A stretch of DNA of 64,000 nt from Leishmania infantum JPCM5 (lineage: Eukaryota; Euglenozoa; Kinetoplastea; Trypanosomatida; Trypanosomatidae), in contig NC_009410.2 in the NCBI RefSeq assembly GCF_000002875.2, positions 434,001-498,000 on the forward strand. The letters run 5' to 3'. Numbering within the stretch: the stretch's first letter is position 1; every line of letters starts with the position of its first letter. The position numbers and the translations under genes were made by a program. This document shows, piece after piece, positions 9,966 through 19,998 of the stretch. The notes below the pieces were generated by a model. That model saw only the letters and a program-made list of their open reading frames with translations, made no database searches and was not told where the DNA came from.

Positions 9966-10802
9966 ATGAAGTGCAGCGCGGCCCTTTGCCGCGTGGCATC
10001 GGCCGTCGCCGCCGCCGTCCCGAAGAGCTGCAGGAACACCCCGTACACGAAGAAGGACGAGGCATCCGCGACGCGTCCAATAAAGAACATCACGCCGAAG
10101 CTGGCCGACGCCAGCAATCAAAGCGTGCGCTGCGGCGGCGGTCGGTGCAGCAACTTCCTCGACGTCGCCCCTGTGCCGCCACCGGCGTCGGTCTTTCGCG
10201 CCGCTGCCGCCAACGGCTCCACGTTCATCGACCCCAGCTCCTCGGCGGTTGCCACCAGCTTCAACAACAACTGCCACATAAAATCTTTCCGCCAGCGCGT
10301 CTGCACCGCCACGGATGTGTCGATGCGGCCACTGCTGTTGCTACTCGATGATTCACAGGCACTGAACGCTATGGCCGCCAACGCCAGCATCGCCAGCGCT
10401 GCGGCGGCAGCCATGAAGAGTGGAAGGTCCAAGTACGGCGACGTGCTGGAGCAGCTGTCATGTCGCTGGGCGGCGAAGTTCTACGGCAAGGTCACGTATG
10501 GCCCGCGCAACTATCCATACCCGTCTTCGCGTTGGCTGGCTCGCCGCTTCCAGATGAAGAAGCATCGCATTCTCAAGCGCTTCCGCTTCCGCCGCTACAA
10601 ACTCGCAGCCGTGGCGAATCTGCCCTTTGCCAAGATGATTCGTGTAGGGATGCTGCCGGAGCTGAAGAGCAGCAAGACAAAGAAGGGCGACACCGTGGAC
10701 ATGGGCCTGTCCTCGCAGCTGGTCAGCGCAGCGCGGTCGTCGGCTGGCGCGACCAAGACAAAGGGCAAGCGCACGCGTCCAAAGTCGAAGTACCAGGTGT
10801 GA
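9966..10802 (+). CDS. Probable mitochondrial small-subunit ribosomal protein, mS38-like (DUF1713/COX24 type)
   Basis: The 278-residue protein has an Ala/Arg-rich N-terminus without early acidic residues, suited to mitochondrial import. Residues 1-150 are low in recognisable structure. At about residues 190-230 there is a very basic block, RRFQMKKHRILKRFRFRRYK (Met197 starts MKKH). It resembles the K-M-K-K-H-x-x-x-K-R core of the mS38 family (yeast Cox24/human AURKAIP1), whose C-terminal helix threads through mitoribosomal rRNA. Here the block is followed by an extension of about 50 residues that is again basic at its end (KTKGKRTRPKSK). Mitoribosomes of trypanosomatids are known to be protein-rich with extended subunits, so the extension is not surprising. 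The assignment rests on one short motif. Another basic mitochondrial protein is the main alternative. Confidence 0.55.
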   Translation: MKCSAALCRVASAVAAAVPKSCRNTPYTKKDEASATRPIKNITPKLADASNQSVRCGGGRCSNFLDVAPVPPPASVFRAAAANGSTFIDPSSSAVATSFNNNCHIKSFRQRVCTATDVSMRPLLLLLDDSQALNAMAANASIASAAAAAMKSGRSKYGDVLEQLSCRWAAKFYGKVTYGPRNYPYPSSRWLARRFQMKKHRILKRFRFRRYKLAAVANLPFAKMIRVGMLPELKSSKTKKGDTVDMGLSSQLVSAARSSAGATKTKGKRTRPKSKYQV

Positions 10803-10819
10803 AGCCGAGTTACACCACG

Positions 10820-10820
<1 letters not shown>

Positions 10821-10850
<30 letters not shown>

Positions 10851-10883
10851 TGTGGGTGTGGGTGTGGGTGTGTGTGTGTGTGT
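10821..10883 (+). repeat. (TG)n microsatellite with four GGG tracks (G-quadruplex motif)
   Basis: TG repeats begin 19 nt after the mS38-like stop codon. GGG tracks occur at 10846-10848, 10854-10856, 10860-10862 and 10866-10868 with loops of 5, 3 and 3 nt. This meets the standard G3+N1-7 pattern on the sense strand. Confidence 0.8.
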
Positions 10884-11760
10884 CTATGTAGGGTCTTTTG
10901 TGGGGCGGCCAGCCGTCTGTGTGGCTCGCACTGCTGTCGCGGCCAGCTGTCCGTGTTCGCGGGGCGCGGAGCCTGTATATAAGCGCTTTGGGTGTACCGC
11001 GCCGTTTGCCTTTCTGCGGTAGTTGTCATTGTTCGCTCGCTCTTTCTCACGCCCGAGGTGCGTACGGTTGTGTGCGAGTGCCATGTCCAGCATGTTTGCT
11101 GGCTTGTCCACTGCGCAGAGGCGTCATGCATGAAGAGTTCCTCCCTCCGAATCCCCCCCCAACCTGCGTCTGTTCTTCTCTCTCGCCTCTGTGTAATCAC
11201 ACGTCCTGAAAAGGCAACAGAAACGAAAAACGAAGGATGCAGACATCCTGAACAGCCTCCATGCTTCTCGGCAGGCTGCAGCTCGTGCTTGCCGTCTCCG
11301 TTAGATGAGGTGAGCAAGCTGGAGCGCTTGGTTGTAGGTTGGTGGCAGCGTTCAGGTGCGGGTGGGTAAGAAGACGATCATCGCCCTCCCCCCACACACA
11401 CACACGCCTGCCTCATATCATCAGAAAAACTCCGTCACCGTCTCCGCTGTGCCTGAGCTCTTTGTCATGGTCAACTTGCGTGGCAGAGTTCGCGAAAAGA
11501 GAAGGCTTCATAGAATCCCGATGAGTGAACGCGCGCGAGACACATGCACCCCCTGCTTCACCTGGGCACGACAGCTACCACCATCTTCTGTCTCTGCACT
11601 CTTGCGCCCCTTCTCTCGCCCTCCACATTACCAGCTATCCTACGCCCTCTCTTTCTATCTTCGCTGCCTGCACGTTGTGCCGTCTTCTTCGACGTAGCCA
11701 CGTTAGCCCGGGGGGGGGGTCAACGGAGCGCTGCGATGTTCGAGCCGCGTGCGTGTCTCT

Positions 11761-11795
11761 GATCCCCCTCTTGCTTCTTTGCTTTTATTTATCAG
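11761..11795 (+). promoter_or_regulatory. Predicted polypyrimidine tract and trans-splice acceptor very close to the start codon
   Basis: A T/C tract (TTGCTTCTTTGCTTTTATTT) runs into ATCAG, with AG at 11794-11795. This would leave only 11 nt of native leader before the ATG at 11807. Confidence 0.55.
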
Positions 11796-11806
11796 TCAAG
11801 CCCATA

Positions 11807-13042
11807 ATGATCGTGGTGCGCACCGCTGCTCGTCTCTCCGCCCGATGGCCGGCAGCGCTGCTGGCAGCCTCTCGTGGATTGCCTTCCTCGGGTGCGTGGG
11901 TGCCTTGCTGGAGTGCATTCTTTAATGAACTGCAGCTGCAAGAAGAGTCGCCCAGAGGCAGCACGGACAAGGCAGGCAACACGAAGTTTGACGCGGTGCC
12001 GGCGCCGCTGCTTAGGTCCATTGCTCAGCATTGGGTAGATGAAACGCTCCTTGCGGTAGCATCCGCCCGTCTCGCCGAGGTGTACCCGCCTGCGCACGCA
12101 AGCGTCTTGAAAGGGGTGTGCGAGGCTACAGTGACTCCGTCGGAAGGACTGGAGTCGCTGCTGGCCACGTGGAGTGCGCACATGCTGCTCTCCGTACTTC
12201 ATACACCGCGCCAGCCATCGATCGCCGCACCATCACACAAGGTGCAGAGCTGCGCGTATGGGGCACCCGACACCGTCAGCGCAGCGCTGGCGGAATGTCT
12301 GGAAAAGGACGTAGCCCCTGTTCTCCGCTACCTGACCGCGTTTGCCACACCACCGGTGTCCAAGCCTACGTCACATCAGCGCCATCACTTGGCTGCATCA
12401 ACGCGCGTGTTACGGCATGCGCTGGTGCTGCTCCTCTACAGTTTTGTGACGACGTGGCGTGGGGCGCCGCCACGTGAATCGCCACCGACTCCGGGGGTGA
12501 TCACGTTGACAGGAGAGGAGCGCGCCCTGGCACTGGAGATTTGCCGTTGCGTTGCCGCGCTCAATGAAAGCGGCACGGGTTCGGAGAGCATCGTAACAGG
12601 AGAAGGTCGTGGCAATGCCAGTGCACAAGCTCACTCGCGTGCTGCTCGTGCAGAGGCGACGGGCTCGCACGTCACCTCGCTGGAGGCGGTAACTGGGGCT
12701 CAGTTTGCGCTTGTAAAGGATGCCCTTGCGGGCATGCTGGCCCCTGATCACCACAGCGACGGCAGCGCGGCGAGCACTCCTGTTCACGCGAGAGACTCTG
12801 CAGCGGGTAATGGTCCTCTGTGGAGAGCTTGCAAGGCGTGGATCGCTGGTGCCGTCGGCACCGCAGTGGGTGCTAGTGCGGCCCCTCCGTCTTCACCCTT
12901 CGCCGGTATCACCGAGGCACGCAGAAAAGAAGAGGAGGCTGTCGACCTCGAGCGTGTAAACGATCAGCTCAACCAGATTGCCCGCGGCAGCGCCGTGAAC
13001 GCAGCGTCTCGCCAGTGTGGAAACAGCGCTGCGATGCCCTGA
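11807..13042 (+). CDS. Hypothetical protein with mitochondrial-type N-terminus
   Basis: The frame is open further upstream, but ATG 11807 is the first ATG in frame and directly follows the predicted splice acceptor. The product is 411 residues. It starts with a basic/hydrophobic amphipathic-type stretch (RTAARLSARWPAALLAASRG) with no acidic residue in the first 30, a good mitochondrial presequence. The remainder is Ala-rich and helical with several Leu-rich segments (for example LRHALVLLLYSFVTTWRG) and two low-complexity inserts. It ends in a charged helix containing EARRKEEEAVDLERVNDQLNQ. I recognise no domain. It sits between the mS38-like gene and the kinetoplast ligases. A mitoribosome-associated or RNA-processing role would fit the neighbours, but position is weak evidence in this type of genome. 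Confidence 0.75.
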   Translation: MIVVRTAARLSARWPAALLAASRGLPSSGAWVPCWSAFFNELQLQEESPRGSTDKAGNTKFDAVPAPLLRSIAQHWVDETLLAVASARLAEVYPPAHASVLKGVCEATVTPSEGLESLLATWSAHMLLSVLHTPRQPSIAAPSHKVQSCAYGAPDTVSAALAECLEKDVAPVLRYLTAFATPPVSKPTSHQRHHLAASTRVLRHALVLLLYSFVTTWRGAPPRESPPTPGVITLTGEERALALEICRCVAALNESGTGSESIVTGEGRGNASAQAHSRAARAEATGSHVTSLEAVTGAQFALVKDALAGMLAPDHHSDGSAASTPVHARDSAAGNGPLWRACKAWIAGAVGTAVGASAAPPSSPFAGITEARRKEEEAVDLERVNDQLNQIARGSAVNAASRQCGNSAAMP

Positions 13043-14603
13043 ATTCGCCATCCGTGCGTGTCTGCGTATGTGTGTAATTGTCTTTCCCCACAAGTAAAGA
13101 GAGAAGGAGAACGCTGCTCTGCCGCTTGGCAAAAAGGGCGCGCCTGCACCCCTCACTCCACCCCCCCCCTCCCGCCTTCGAGGGAGAGGCCAACCTTTAA
13201 AGGGGGACGAAGCCTGTGTGTGGGTGAGGGTGTGGGTGGAGGTGAGGGGGAGGAGACAACAGCTGGCAGGCCTCCGCGAACGGGGCATTCTAGAGAAGGA
13301 AAGGCAACGTTTGGACTGTGACACGCTCGGTCGTCTTCCGCCCTTTACGGCACGAAAGCAGAGGAGAGCGTCCACAGCATATGAGGTCAACGCCGCCCAT
13401 GTAGAGCGGGAGGAACTCCGGCGGTGGCTGCTGCCCTTGATGGGCTCCAAACCCTTCCCTCGCCCTCGCCCTCATCCCTCTGCCCTCCACTTCTTCTGCA
13501 CGCTTTCTGCTCTTTTCTAACTCCTTTACGGTTCTCTCTCTCCCCCCTCTCGTCCGACTCTTTGCTGGCCCCCCCCCCACACACGCACACGCGCAACCGC
13601 TTTAATCGCCTGCCATACTTGCATCCACGCGATATCCTTCACACAGGCACCGTCGCACTGCCCAGCCGCACGCGCACGTACCCATCGCTCCACCGGTACG
13701 CACACAGAAGCATTTCCAGACCCGCACACGCACGGGGCTCGTCCTTCTCCCTGTGCCCCTCCTCGCTTTCTCCTTTCTTCCACCCAGACGGAAAGCAAGG
13801 GGGTGAGGCCTGCGTAACCCACACGGAGGCGCGGAAGTGGGCAGACACACGAGCACAGACACACAGAGGTCCGAGAAACAGGCGTGTGCGGCCCTCCTGC
13901 TGCAAGAACAACGCGACGCAGACGGCACTGAAGGAGAAAAGGTGAGCACGTGGAAAAGGAAGAGAACACGCGGCCGCACTTGACTTTGGAAATTCCGCCG
14001 CAGTACAGAGACGCGAGAGAGACGTGCGGCAGCGGCGGCAGCACAGGTGCACGCTTGTTCGTGAGCACATTGTCAATGCATGTGGCAGATACCATCTGTG
14101 TCTCAGTGTATCTGATGGTGACCAGCGGCTGCAGGCGCGAACTCCAAAACCTCGCCGCCATCAAGCGCTTGCTTTTCCGCATGCCTGCCTCTTTCTCTCA
14201 CACCTTCTGCGCTGTCTCTTGAGGAGCGTTACTTGAGCCCTTCAGTGTCCGAACTCGCGCATCGCTGCTGGCTACCTTCATCGCCACGGTTGCTGCGGCA
14301 GCGACGCGGGCTGTTGCTGCCTTGTGCCGGTTGGGCGACAGCTCGTTTTCTTCTTTCAGGTGTAGCTGCACACCTGCTCTCTTAGCCGGTTTGTAAACCG
14401 ATACATAGGACGCACCTCCCCTGCCTAAGCACACACACACACACAGGGAGAGAAGAGGAGGAAGCGGCAGGAAACGGTAACACGGATCCGCTGGTGTTAT
14501 TGCTTCTTATTTTGTTTGTTGCGCGCGCGACAGCTTCCTCGTTCACCCGAATATTCGACGCTTTACCCGCCGCACGACGCACATCAAGTCGAAAAAAAAA
14601 AAG
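13043..14603 (+). other. Intergenic region
   Basis: This 1,561-nt stretch is made of C/T-rich and purine-rich blocks with CA repeats. It has two candidate splice sites near its end and a short hairpin at 14387-14400 (CGGTT/AACCG around TGTA). No convincing gene. Confidence 0.65.
14343..14359 (+). promoter_or_regulatory. Predicted trans-splice acceptor, distal candidate for LIG k-beta
   Basis: The tract TCGTTTTCTTCTTTCAG ends at AG 14358-14359. A second candidate is AG 14532-14533, after a T-rich tract at 14497-14518. The first has the cleaner tract and the second gives a shorter leader. Confidence 0.5.
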
Positions 14604-16496
14604 ATGAAGGCGACTGTGTTGCGACGGCCGGGCGGCAGCGGCTTAGTCGGGTATCCGACGCTTCTGCGGCTGCGGGCGGTGAAGCGGGTGGCAACGGCAA
14701 AGGTGAAAGGCACGGCGAGGAGCGGCAGGGCCAAAGAAGCGGCTGCGCCGACAGCGGGCAGCGGTCATGGCTCACACAAACTGTCCTTGGCGGAGTTTCA
14801 CCCTGCCATCGCCCGCACATGGATCGCGGCGGCGTCGAACAAGATGCTGCAGCCGCAGCACGTCGCCCCTGATAGCCGCAAACTGGCGTGGTGGATTTGC
14901 CCGTCTTGCCACCATCAGCACAACAAGCGCATAGATCTTCACCTCGCCGCCGGGGGCGCGTGCCCCAAGTGTGAAGCAAAACCCACCTTGGCTGGCGGCG
15001 CGTCCGTGAAGAAGAGTGCGTCGAGTTCCCGTGGCGCCAGCAATCCCGCCTCGCCGTTGAGGAAGAAGCAGGCATCCGCTGCGTCAGCGCATGAGCCTGT
15101 CCCTGCCGCAGCAGCACTTCGCCATCGCTGCCGCCCCAACTCGACACTCGACACCATCGCCGCCCGGAACGCGAACCTCCTCAGCAAGAGCGTAGCCGAC
15201 AATCAGTACCTTCGCGTGCAGGAGACGCGCAATCTGCTTCCGATGCTGGCAAAGAGCTACGATAAGGAACGTTGGAAAATCGCGCCTGCTGAGGTGCTGC
15301 AGGTGTCGCCGAAGCTGGACGGTATCCGCTGCGTCGCCGCGTACCGAATAGACACGAAGCAGGTGCTCTTCTTCAGCCGCTCCGGCACGCTCTTCGAGTG
15401 CTGTGATGACGCCATCGAGCCAGCGCTGCGGTACCTCTTCGAGAAGGACCCGACACTCGTTCTTGACGGCGAGCTGTACAACGACTCGATCAACCTAGCG
15501 CAGCTTAGCACTGCGTGTAAAACAGCAGGAAAAACAACCCCGCCGCCCCCCACGGCGGCATTGGCTGAGGCAGACCCGGTGTTGGCCTTTTACAACGCTC
15601 TCCTCGTTGCCGCATATGGAAAAAAGAAGCATAAGGGTGGCTGCGCCCCTGCCGCTGCTGTGCCACAGGCAGATGCGCCGACAGTGATCCGCTTCGATCA
15701 GCTCACGTCGGCGATCCGCACGACACGTCAGTGGCGCACCCCTGAAGTTGCGGCTCTGCAGCGCCAGCTGCAGTACCACGTCTTCGATGTCCTTTACAGC
15801 CGTGAGTTCCCCTACGGCCGAGGGTCGGCGGTTCCGTTCAGCGTCCGCTACGGCGTTCTTGAGCGACTGCTGGCATCCGCGACAGCTTACAATCTCGCGC
15901 ATATTTCCCAGTACAATCCACTGGTGCTGCGGCGCGTGCCGAGCTATTCGTGCACCATCGATGCCGTTGACGCCGTGCTGCAAGCCGCCATACGGGTGGG
16001 CTACGAGGGCATCATGATCCGCCGTGAGTGCCAAGGCGCCACGACGGCTGCCGGCAAGGACGGCAGCGAAAAGGTGGAGTCGGCAACCAAGAAGATTAAG
16101 CGGTGCGCTGCATCCAGCGGAAGTAAAGCCGGCGCGGGGGCTGCGACGGCGAACAGTGACGGCGGGTACGGCTATGGGCAGCGCAGCAGCACGTTGCTGA
16201 AGTACAAGGTGATGCAGGATGCAGAGTACGTCATCGTAGGCGCGGTGGAAGGCTCCGGCAAGTGGAAGGGCTTTCTCGGCTCTTTCATCTGCGTGACACC
16301 AGACAAGAAGCACCGCTTCACCGTCACCCCAGCGAGCACTGATGCCGACAAGCAGCGGATGTGGCAGTCGTGGAAGACGGTTTACAAGGGGAAGGCGCTG
16401 ACGGTGCAGTACCAGGAGATCACCGCAGACGGCGTACCGCGCTTCCCGGTGGGCAAGTGCGTTCGCGGCGCAGCTGATGGGCGTGATTGGCTGTAG
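14604..16496 (+). CDS. LIG k-beta: Kinetoplast (mitochondrial) ATP-dependent DNA ligase, LIG k-beta
   Basis: The protein is 630 residues, with an ATG directly after an A11 run. The N-terminus is basic (RRPGG...RLRAVKRVATAKVKG), consistent with mitochondrial import. A zinc ribbon follows: C99-x2-C102, 17 residues, C120-x2-C123. The ligase core carries all nucleotidyltransferase motifs: motif I K237-L-D-G (catalytic lysine that becomes adenylated), motif III DGELY at 288-292, motif IV E468-G-I-M-I-R, and motif V LLKYK with K533 and K535. An OB-type region follows, and the protein ends in RDWL. A proline- and alanine-rich insert of about 80 residues after motif III is absent from the k-alpha partner. 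Trypanosomatids carry two such ligases, encoded side by side, which seal nicks and gaps in minicircles and maxicircles after kDNA replication. In T. brucei k-alpha is essential and k-beta is thought to act in repair of Okazaki-type gaps. The k-beta assignment rests on gene order and greater length. Confidence 0.92.
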   Translation: MKATVLRRPGGSGLVGYPTLLRLRAVKRVATAKVKGTARSGRAKEAAAPTAGSGHGSHKLSLAEFHPAIARTWIAAASNKMLQPQHVAPDSRKLAWWICPSCHHQHNKRIDLHLAAGGACPKCEAKPTLAGGASVKKSASSSRGASNPASPLRKKQASAASAHEPVPAAAALRHRCRPNSTLDTIAARNANLLSKSVADNQYLRVQETRNLLPMLAKSYDKERWKIAPAEVLQVSPKLDGIRCVAAYRIDTKQVLFFSRSGTLFECCDDAIEPALRYLFEKDPTLVLDGELYNDSINLAQLSTACKTAGKTTPPPPTAALAEADPVLAFYNALLVAAYGKKKHKGGCAPAAAVPQADAPTVIRFDQLTSAIRTTRQWRTPEVAALQRQLQYHVFDVLYSREFPYGRGSAVPFSVRYGVLERLLASATAYNLAHISQYNPLVLRRVPSYSCTIDAVDAVLQAAIRVGYEGIMIRRECQGATTAAGKDGSEKVESATKKIKRCAASSGSKAGAGAATANSDGGYGYGQRSSTLLKYKVMQDAEYVIVGAVEGSGKWKGFLGSFICVTPDKKHRFTVTPASTDADKQRMWQSWKTVYKGKALTVQYQEITADGVPRFPVGKCVRGAADGRDWL

Positions 16497-18513
16497 TCGT
16501 TTTGGAACGAACGGGCGAAGGAGTGACGGAGGTCGAGGAGACTGCAGGGGCGGAGGACGTGCGCGATGTCGTGTTAACGTTCTGCACTCTCTCTCTTCCC
16601 CTTTTCCTCCCTTCGAGTTAGCGAAGACAAGGGCCCGCTCACACGCACGGTAGAGTCGTACGCGCACCCCGAGCATCGACACCTCCGTGTGTTGTTCTTG
16701 GTAATCCGGCTTAGACCCTCGACCATAGGTGCCCTGAGTCCTCTTGCCCTCTCGGCTGTCACCTCTGCCCTCTAGCCGCCCCGCGTCCTCGGAGACTCTT
16801 CGGAGACATCACCCCACCACCACACATCGGGTCCGATATCCCCCATCGCTGTAGCGCACGTCATCCTGGCCCACGACACTGGCCACCTTTACGCACCCCC
16901 TCCCCTTCCTCGATCATAGAGACGCACCCTCACTGCACCAACACCCTTCTAAATCTACGTGGGCGCCTTCCATCTCTTTCACTTGTGATTTGTCGCGGTC
17001 ACATGGTTGTCGTCTTGCCCTTCCCCACCCCCTGTCGTTTCCCGCACACGCTGCCGGCTGCATCCGTTTTTGGTGCCGCATCTCTCTTTTTTTTTTCGAG
17101 GTGCGCGTGGGTGCTGTGTTGCCGCCACCAACGCCACCTCCCACCCACCCCCCTCGCGTCACCGCCCCTCCTTCTGTCGTCGGCATGCCGATTGGCGTGC
17201 CGCTGCTCACCTCCCTTGTGGCGGATCCTTCACAGTGAATTTCTCAATTCGCAGGTCAATCGTGAGAGAGGGAGAGAAGTGGGGGATGGTTGGGCGAGGC
17301 GGTGATGTTGATGATGTCAATGGTGGCGGTGGTGCGGTGAAGGCGCGAACGGCATGTGCGGTGCTGCCCCGCTGTTTTTTTTTTTGTTTGTTTGTTTGGT
17401 CTGTTCTCTTCACCTCCTCCTTGTGTACCATTTTTCATCTCTCTTTTTTGTATCACTCGTCATCCTTCACTGTGTTTCCCTCCCTGCGTGTGTGCGAGCG
17501 TGCGTGGCACCGCCTAGACTGCAGCAGTCATTCGCCTCGTCTCTCTTGCTCGCCACGCTCGCAGCACGTTGCACCACGGGATCACATCATGCGAGTCTCT
17601 AGTCTTGTACCGCGAGATGCACCGCCCCTCTGCACCCACCTCCCTTTTTTCTTTCTTCGCGGCTCGCTGCTCGCCCTCACGCTTGAGTCTTCATACGGAG
17701 TGTAACCAGTAACGTCTGCCTGACTGTATGATGTCCCACCCACCCACTCCCACCCCTTCACTTTCAAGCTGGTGTGCGATGTGGCGCGAGTGTGAGAGAG
17801 ACTGCTGCGACCGCATGTTCTTCGCGGAAGAGGTAACGGCGCCGCTCAACGGCCCCGCCGTCTTCTCGCTCCCTACTCCCTCCCCTTGCCTCTCCCCTCG
17901 TTCTCTCAAGTGCATTCGCTTGGAATCACGGAGGGTGTTGCTCACCCTCTGCCCACCACTGCGCCACCGCTCTCTCTCTTCTCTGTCCATCTTTTTTGTC
18001 TCCCCTTCGGGCTGCGGGCGGACAACGCGGTTGGACACACGCACACACCTATGCGTGTATACGGCATTCCTCACGCTTAGTTGCCCGCTCACTTCACGTG
18101 CACCGGTAAAAGTTCCGCTAATTGGAGCCTACATCCTCTCCCCCTACACCCCCTCCTCTCTCGCCGTCATAGATACAAGCCCCCCTTCCACCCATCCACA
18201 TCATACATACACACTCACACGCACGCGCGCACACGCTACTTCCACGTGCGTGACCAACACATCCCCCGAGGCCCCGCCACCACCACTTCGCACTCACACA
18301 CATACACACACACATACATATTACGTAGCGAGAGAAAAGCAGACGCGCACCCCCTCCTTCCGTGTACATTGGCCTCCACACCGCAGGCGCTCTAGAGCAA
18401 GGGGCTCTCGACCGCGTATCGGGTGCTGCATGCTCCGCACAAAGGGCGAAGGTATGGAAGCACACGCAGCGTAGCGGCTACCCGTGCAGACAGACACGAC
18501 CCACCACATAATA
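16497..18513 (+). other. Intergenic region between the two ligase genes
   Basis: This 2,017-nt stretch is CT-rich throughout with several T runs (17085-17096, 17374-17384) and CA repeats near 18290-18320. No convincing gene. The likely acceptor for the downstream gene is at 18079-18080. Confidence 0.65.
17955..18080 (+). promoter_or_regulatory. Predicted polypyrimidine tract and trans-splice acceptor for LIG k-alpha
   Basis: A T/C tract at 17965-18007 is followed by the first AG at 18079-18080 (CGCTTAG), 433 nt upstream of the ATG. Confidence 0.4.
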
Positions 18514-19998
18514 ATGTTTCGTCGTGGCTTTCCGCTGCTCTCGACGCTGCCACCAGACACAAGTAAGCTCTTTGGCGCTAGCCGTCGTCGTACACCGCAG
18601 CAGCAGCGCGTCTACAACCAACTGAAAACGACATCTATTCAGGCTGCGTTCCCTCACATCGCCGCCTGCTGGGTGGGGCCGTGCTGGGGCACCGTTATGC
18701 AGACGCCGAGCAATGTATCACCCGTGTGCATGAAGATGGCGGTGTGGCGCTGCTCTCACTGCTTGCAGGAGTTCGAGATGGTAGTGGGGCACTTTATTGA
18801 TGGAGGCGGCGTGTGCCCGCATTGCCATAGTCCGCAGAAGAAGCTGGACAACGTGACGGTGCGCAACGCGCAAGGGGAACTGGTGACCAAGAAGCCCCAA
18901 TACGTGAAGGCGCCGCGCATGATTCACTCGAACTACCGTAGCGTGCTCTTCGCCAATCCCCACTGGGAGTCGCTGAACATTCAGCCCATGCTTGCGCAGC
19001 GCTGGGAGCTTGTGGCGGACGAGCTCATGAAGAGCAGCAACGGCGAGAGCGGCACCGCTTCCGACAAGCATCTGCTCCTCGCCTCCCCCAAGATCGATGG
19101 CATCCGCTGCATGATTGGGTACAACGAGAAGCTTCGCGAGGTACAGTTCTTCTCTCGTGGCGGCATCGTCCTCGAGTGCTGCCACGGCCTCGTCCCGCAG
19201 CTGCTGCCGCTCTTTGAGAAGGACCCGACGCTCATGCTAGACGGCGAGCTCTTTGCGCCCGAGTGCAACTTCGAGCAGCTCAACGGGCTTGTACGTCGAC
19301 TCAACAAGAAGTCCGACCCAAAAATTATGGAGGCGCAGGCGCGCCTGCTAGAGTACTTCGCGTTCGACATCATGTACAGTGCGCAGCTCTCGTCCGTATC
19401 GGCTCCTTTCGACGAGCGCTACATGCTGCTCAAGAAGCTCATCCCCGTGTGCGGCGCGAAGCGGATTAGCAACTACGTTCACGACGACACGCGGAAGAAG
19501 GTGATCCGCGCTACGCACGGCGGTGTGGCGACAGCGGCAGCGGCAAACGGTCAGGCCGTGAAGATCTACCATGTACCTGCCGCGCAGGTGCACCCGAGCG
19601 ACATGGAGGACGTGCTGAACGAGGCGTGCTCGCAGGGGTTCGAGGGCGTCATGATCCGCCTTCCCAAGTTCCCCTACGAGCACGGCAAGCGCAGCTTCGG
19701 GCTGCTCAAGTACAAGCAGATGCACGACGCTGAGTTTAAGATTGTCGGCTTCGTGCCCGGTGAAGGCAAGTTCAAGAGCGCTCTTGGCGCCTTCGTCTGC
19801 ACAACCAAGGACGGCAAACACTTCAACACGCCACCCAAGGTCTCCTGCAAGCACCGCATCGAGCTGTGGGAGCACCGTAGGGAGTATCTAGGCAAGTACC
19901 TGACGGTGCAGTATCAAGAGCTCTCCTCGCAGAACGTGCCGCGCTTCCCTATCGCCAAGGCCATTCGCGGTAGTGAGGATAAGCGAGATTGGCTGTGA
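18514..19998 (+). CDS. LIG k-alpha: Kinetoplast (mitochondrial) ATP-dependent DNA ligase, LIG k-alpha
   Basis: The ATG at 18514 gives 494 residues. The N-terminus (MFRRGFPLLSTLPPD... then a cluster of arginines) fits a mitochondrial presequence. A zinc ribbon C80-x2-C83, 17 residues, C101-x2-C104 has exactly the same spacing as in k-beta. Motif I is K193-I-D-G, followed by DGELF (motif III), FEGVMIR (motif IV) and LLKYKQMHDAEF (motif V). The C-terminus PRFPIAKAIRG...RDWL closely parallels that of k-beta. The core is compact, like viral and minimal ligases. Family knowledge: LIG k-alpha localises to the antipodal sites of the kinetoplast disc and seals the last gaps before minicircles re-join the network. 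The tandem arrangement and shared zinc ribbon indicate an ancient duplication. Confidence 0.92.
   Translation: MFRRGFPLLSTLPPDTSKLFGASRRRTPQQQRVYNQLKTTSIQAAFPHIAACWVGPCWGTVMQTPSNVSPVCMKMAVWRCSHCLQEFEMVVGHFIDGGGVCPHCHSPQKKLDNVTVRNAQGELVTKKPQYVKAPRMIHSNYRSVLFANPHWESLNIQPMLAQRWELVADELMKSSNGESGTASDKHLLLASPKIDGIRCMIGYNEKLREVQFFSRGGIVLECCHGLVPQLLPLFEKDPTLMLDGELFAPECNFEQLNGLVRRLNKKSDPKIMEAQARLLEYFAFDIMYSAQLSSVSAPFDERYMLLKKLIPVCGAKRISNYVHDDTRKKVIRATHGGVATAAAANGQAVKIYHVPAAQVHPSDMEDVLNEACSQGFEGVMIRLPKFPYEHGKRSFGLLKYKQMHDAEFKIVGFVPGEGKFKSALGAFVCTTKDGKHFNTPPKVSCKHRIELWEHRREYLGKYLTVQYQELSSQNVPRFPIAKAIRGSEDKRDWL

Larger units (their letters stand above)
10803..11806 (+). other. Intergenic region
   Basis: This 1,004-nt stretch begins with a long (TG)n tract containing GGG runs (10821-10883). 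The rest is mixed, and it ends in a T-rich tract and AG only 11 nt before the next ATG. No convincing gene. Confidence 0.65.

Noticed and set aside
11525..11806. N-terminal extension of the 411-residue protein
   Set aside because: There is no ATG in this part, and the predicted splice acceptor at 11795 would remove it.
15495..16682. 395-codon minus-strand frame opposite LIG k-beta
   Set aside because: It is antisense to the ligase core with motifs III-V and has no recognisable domain.
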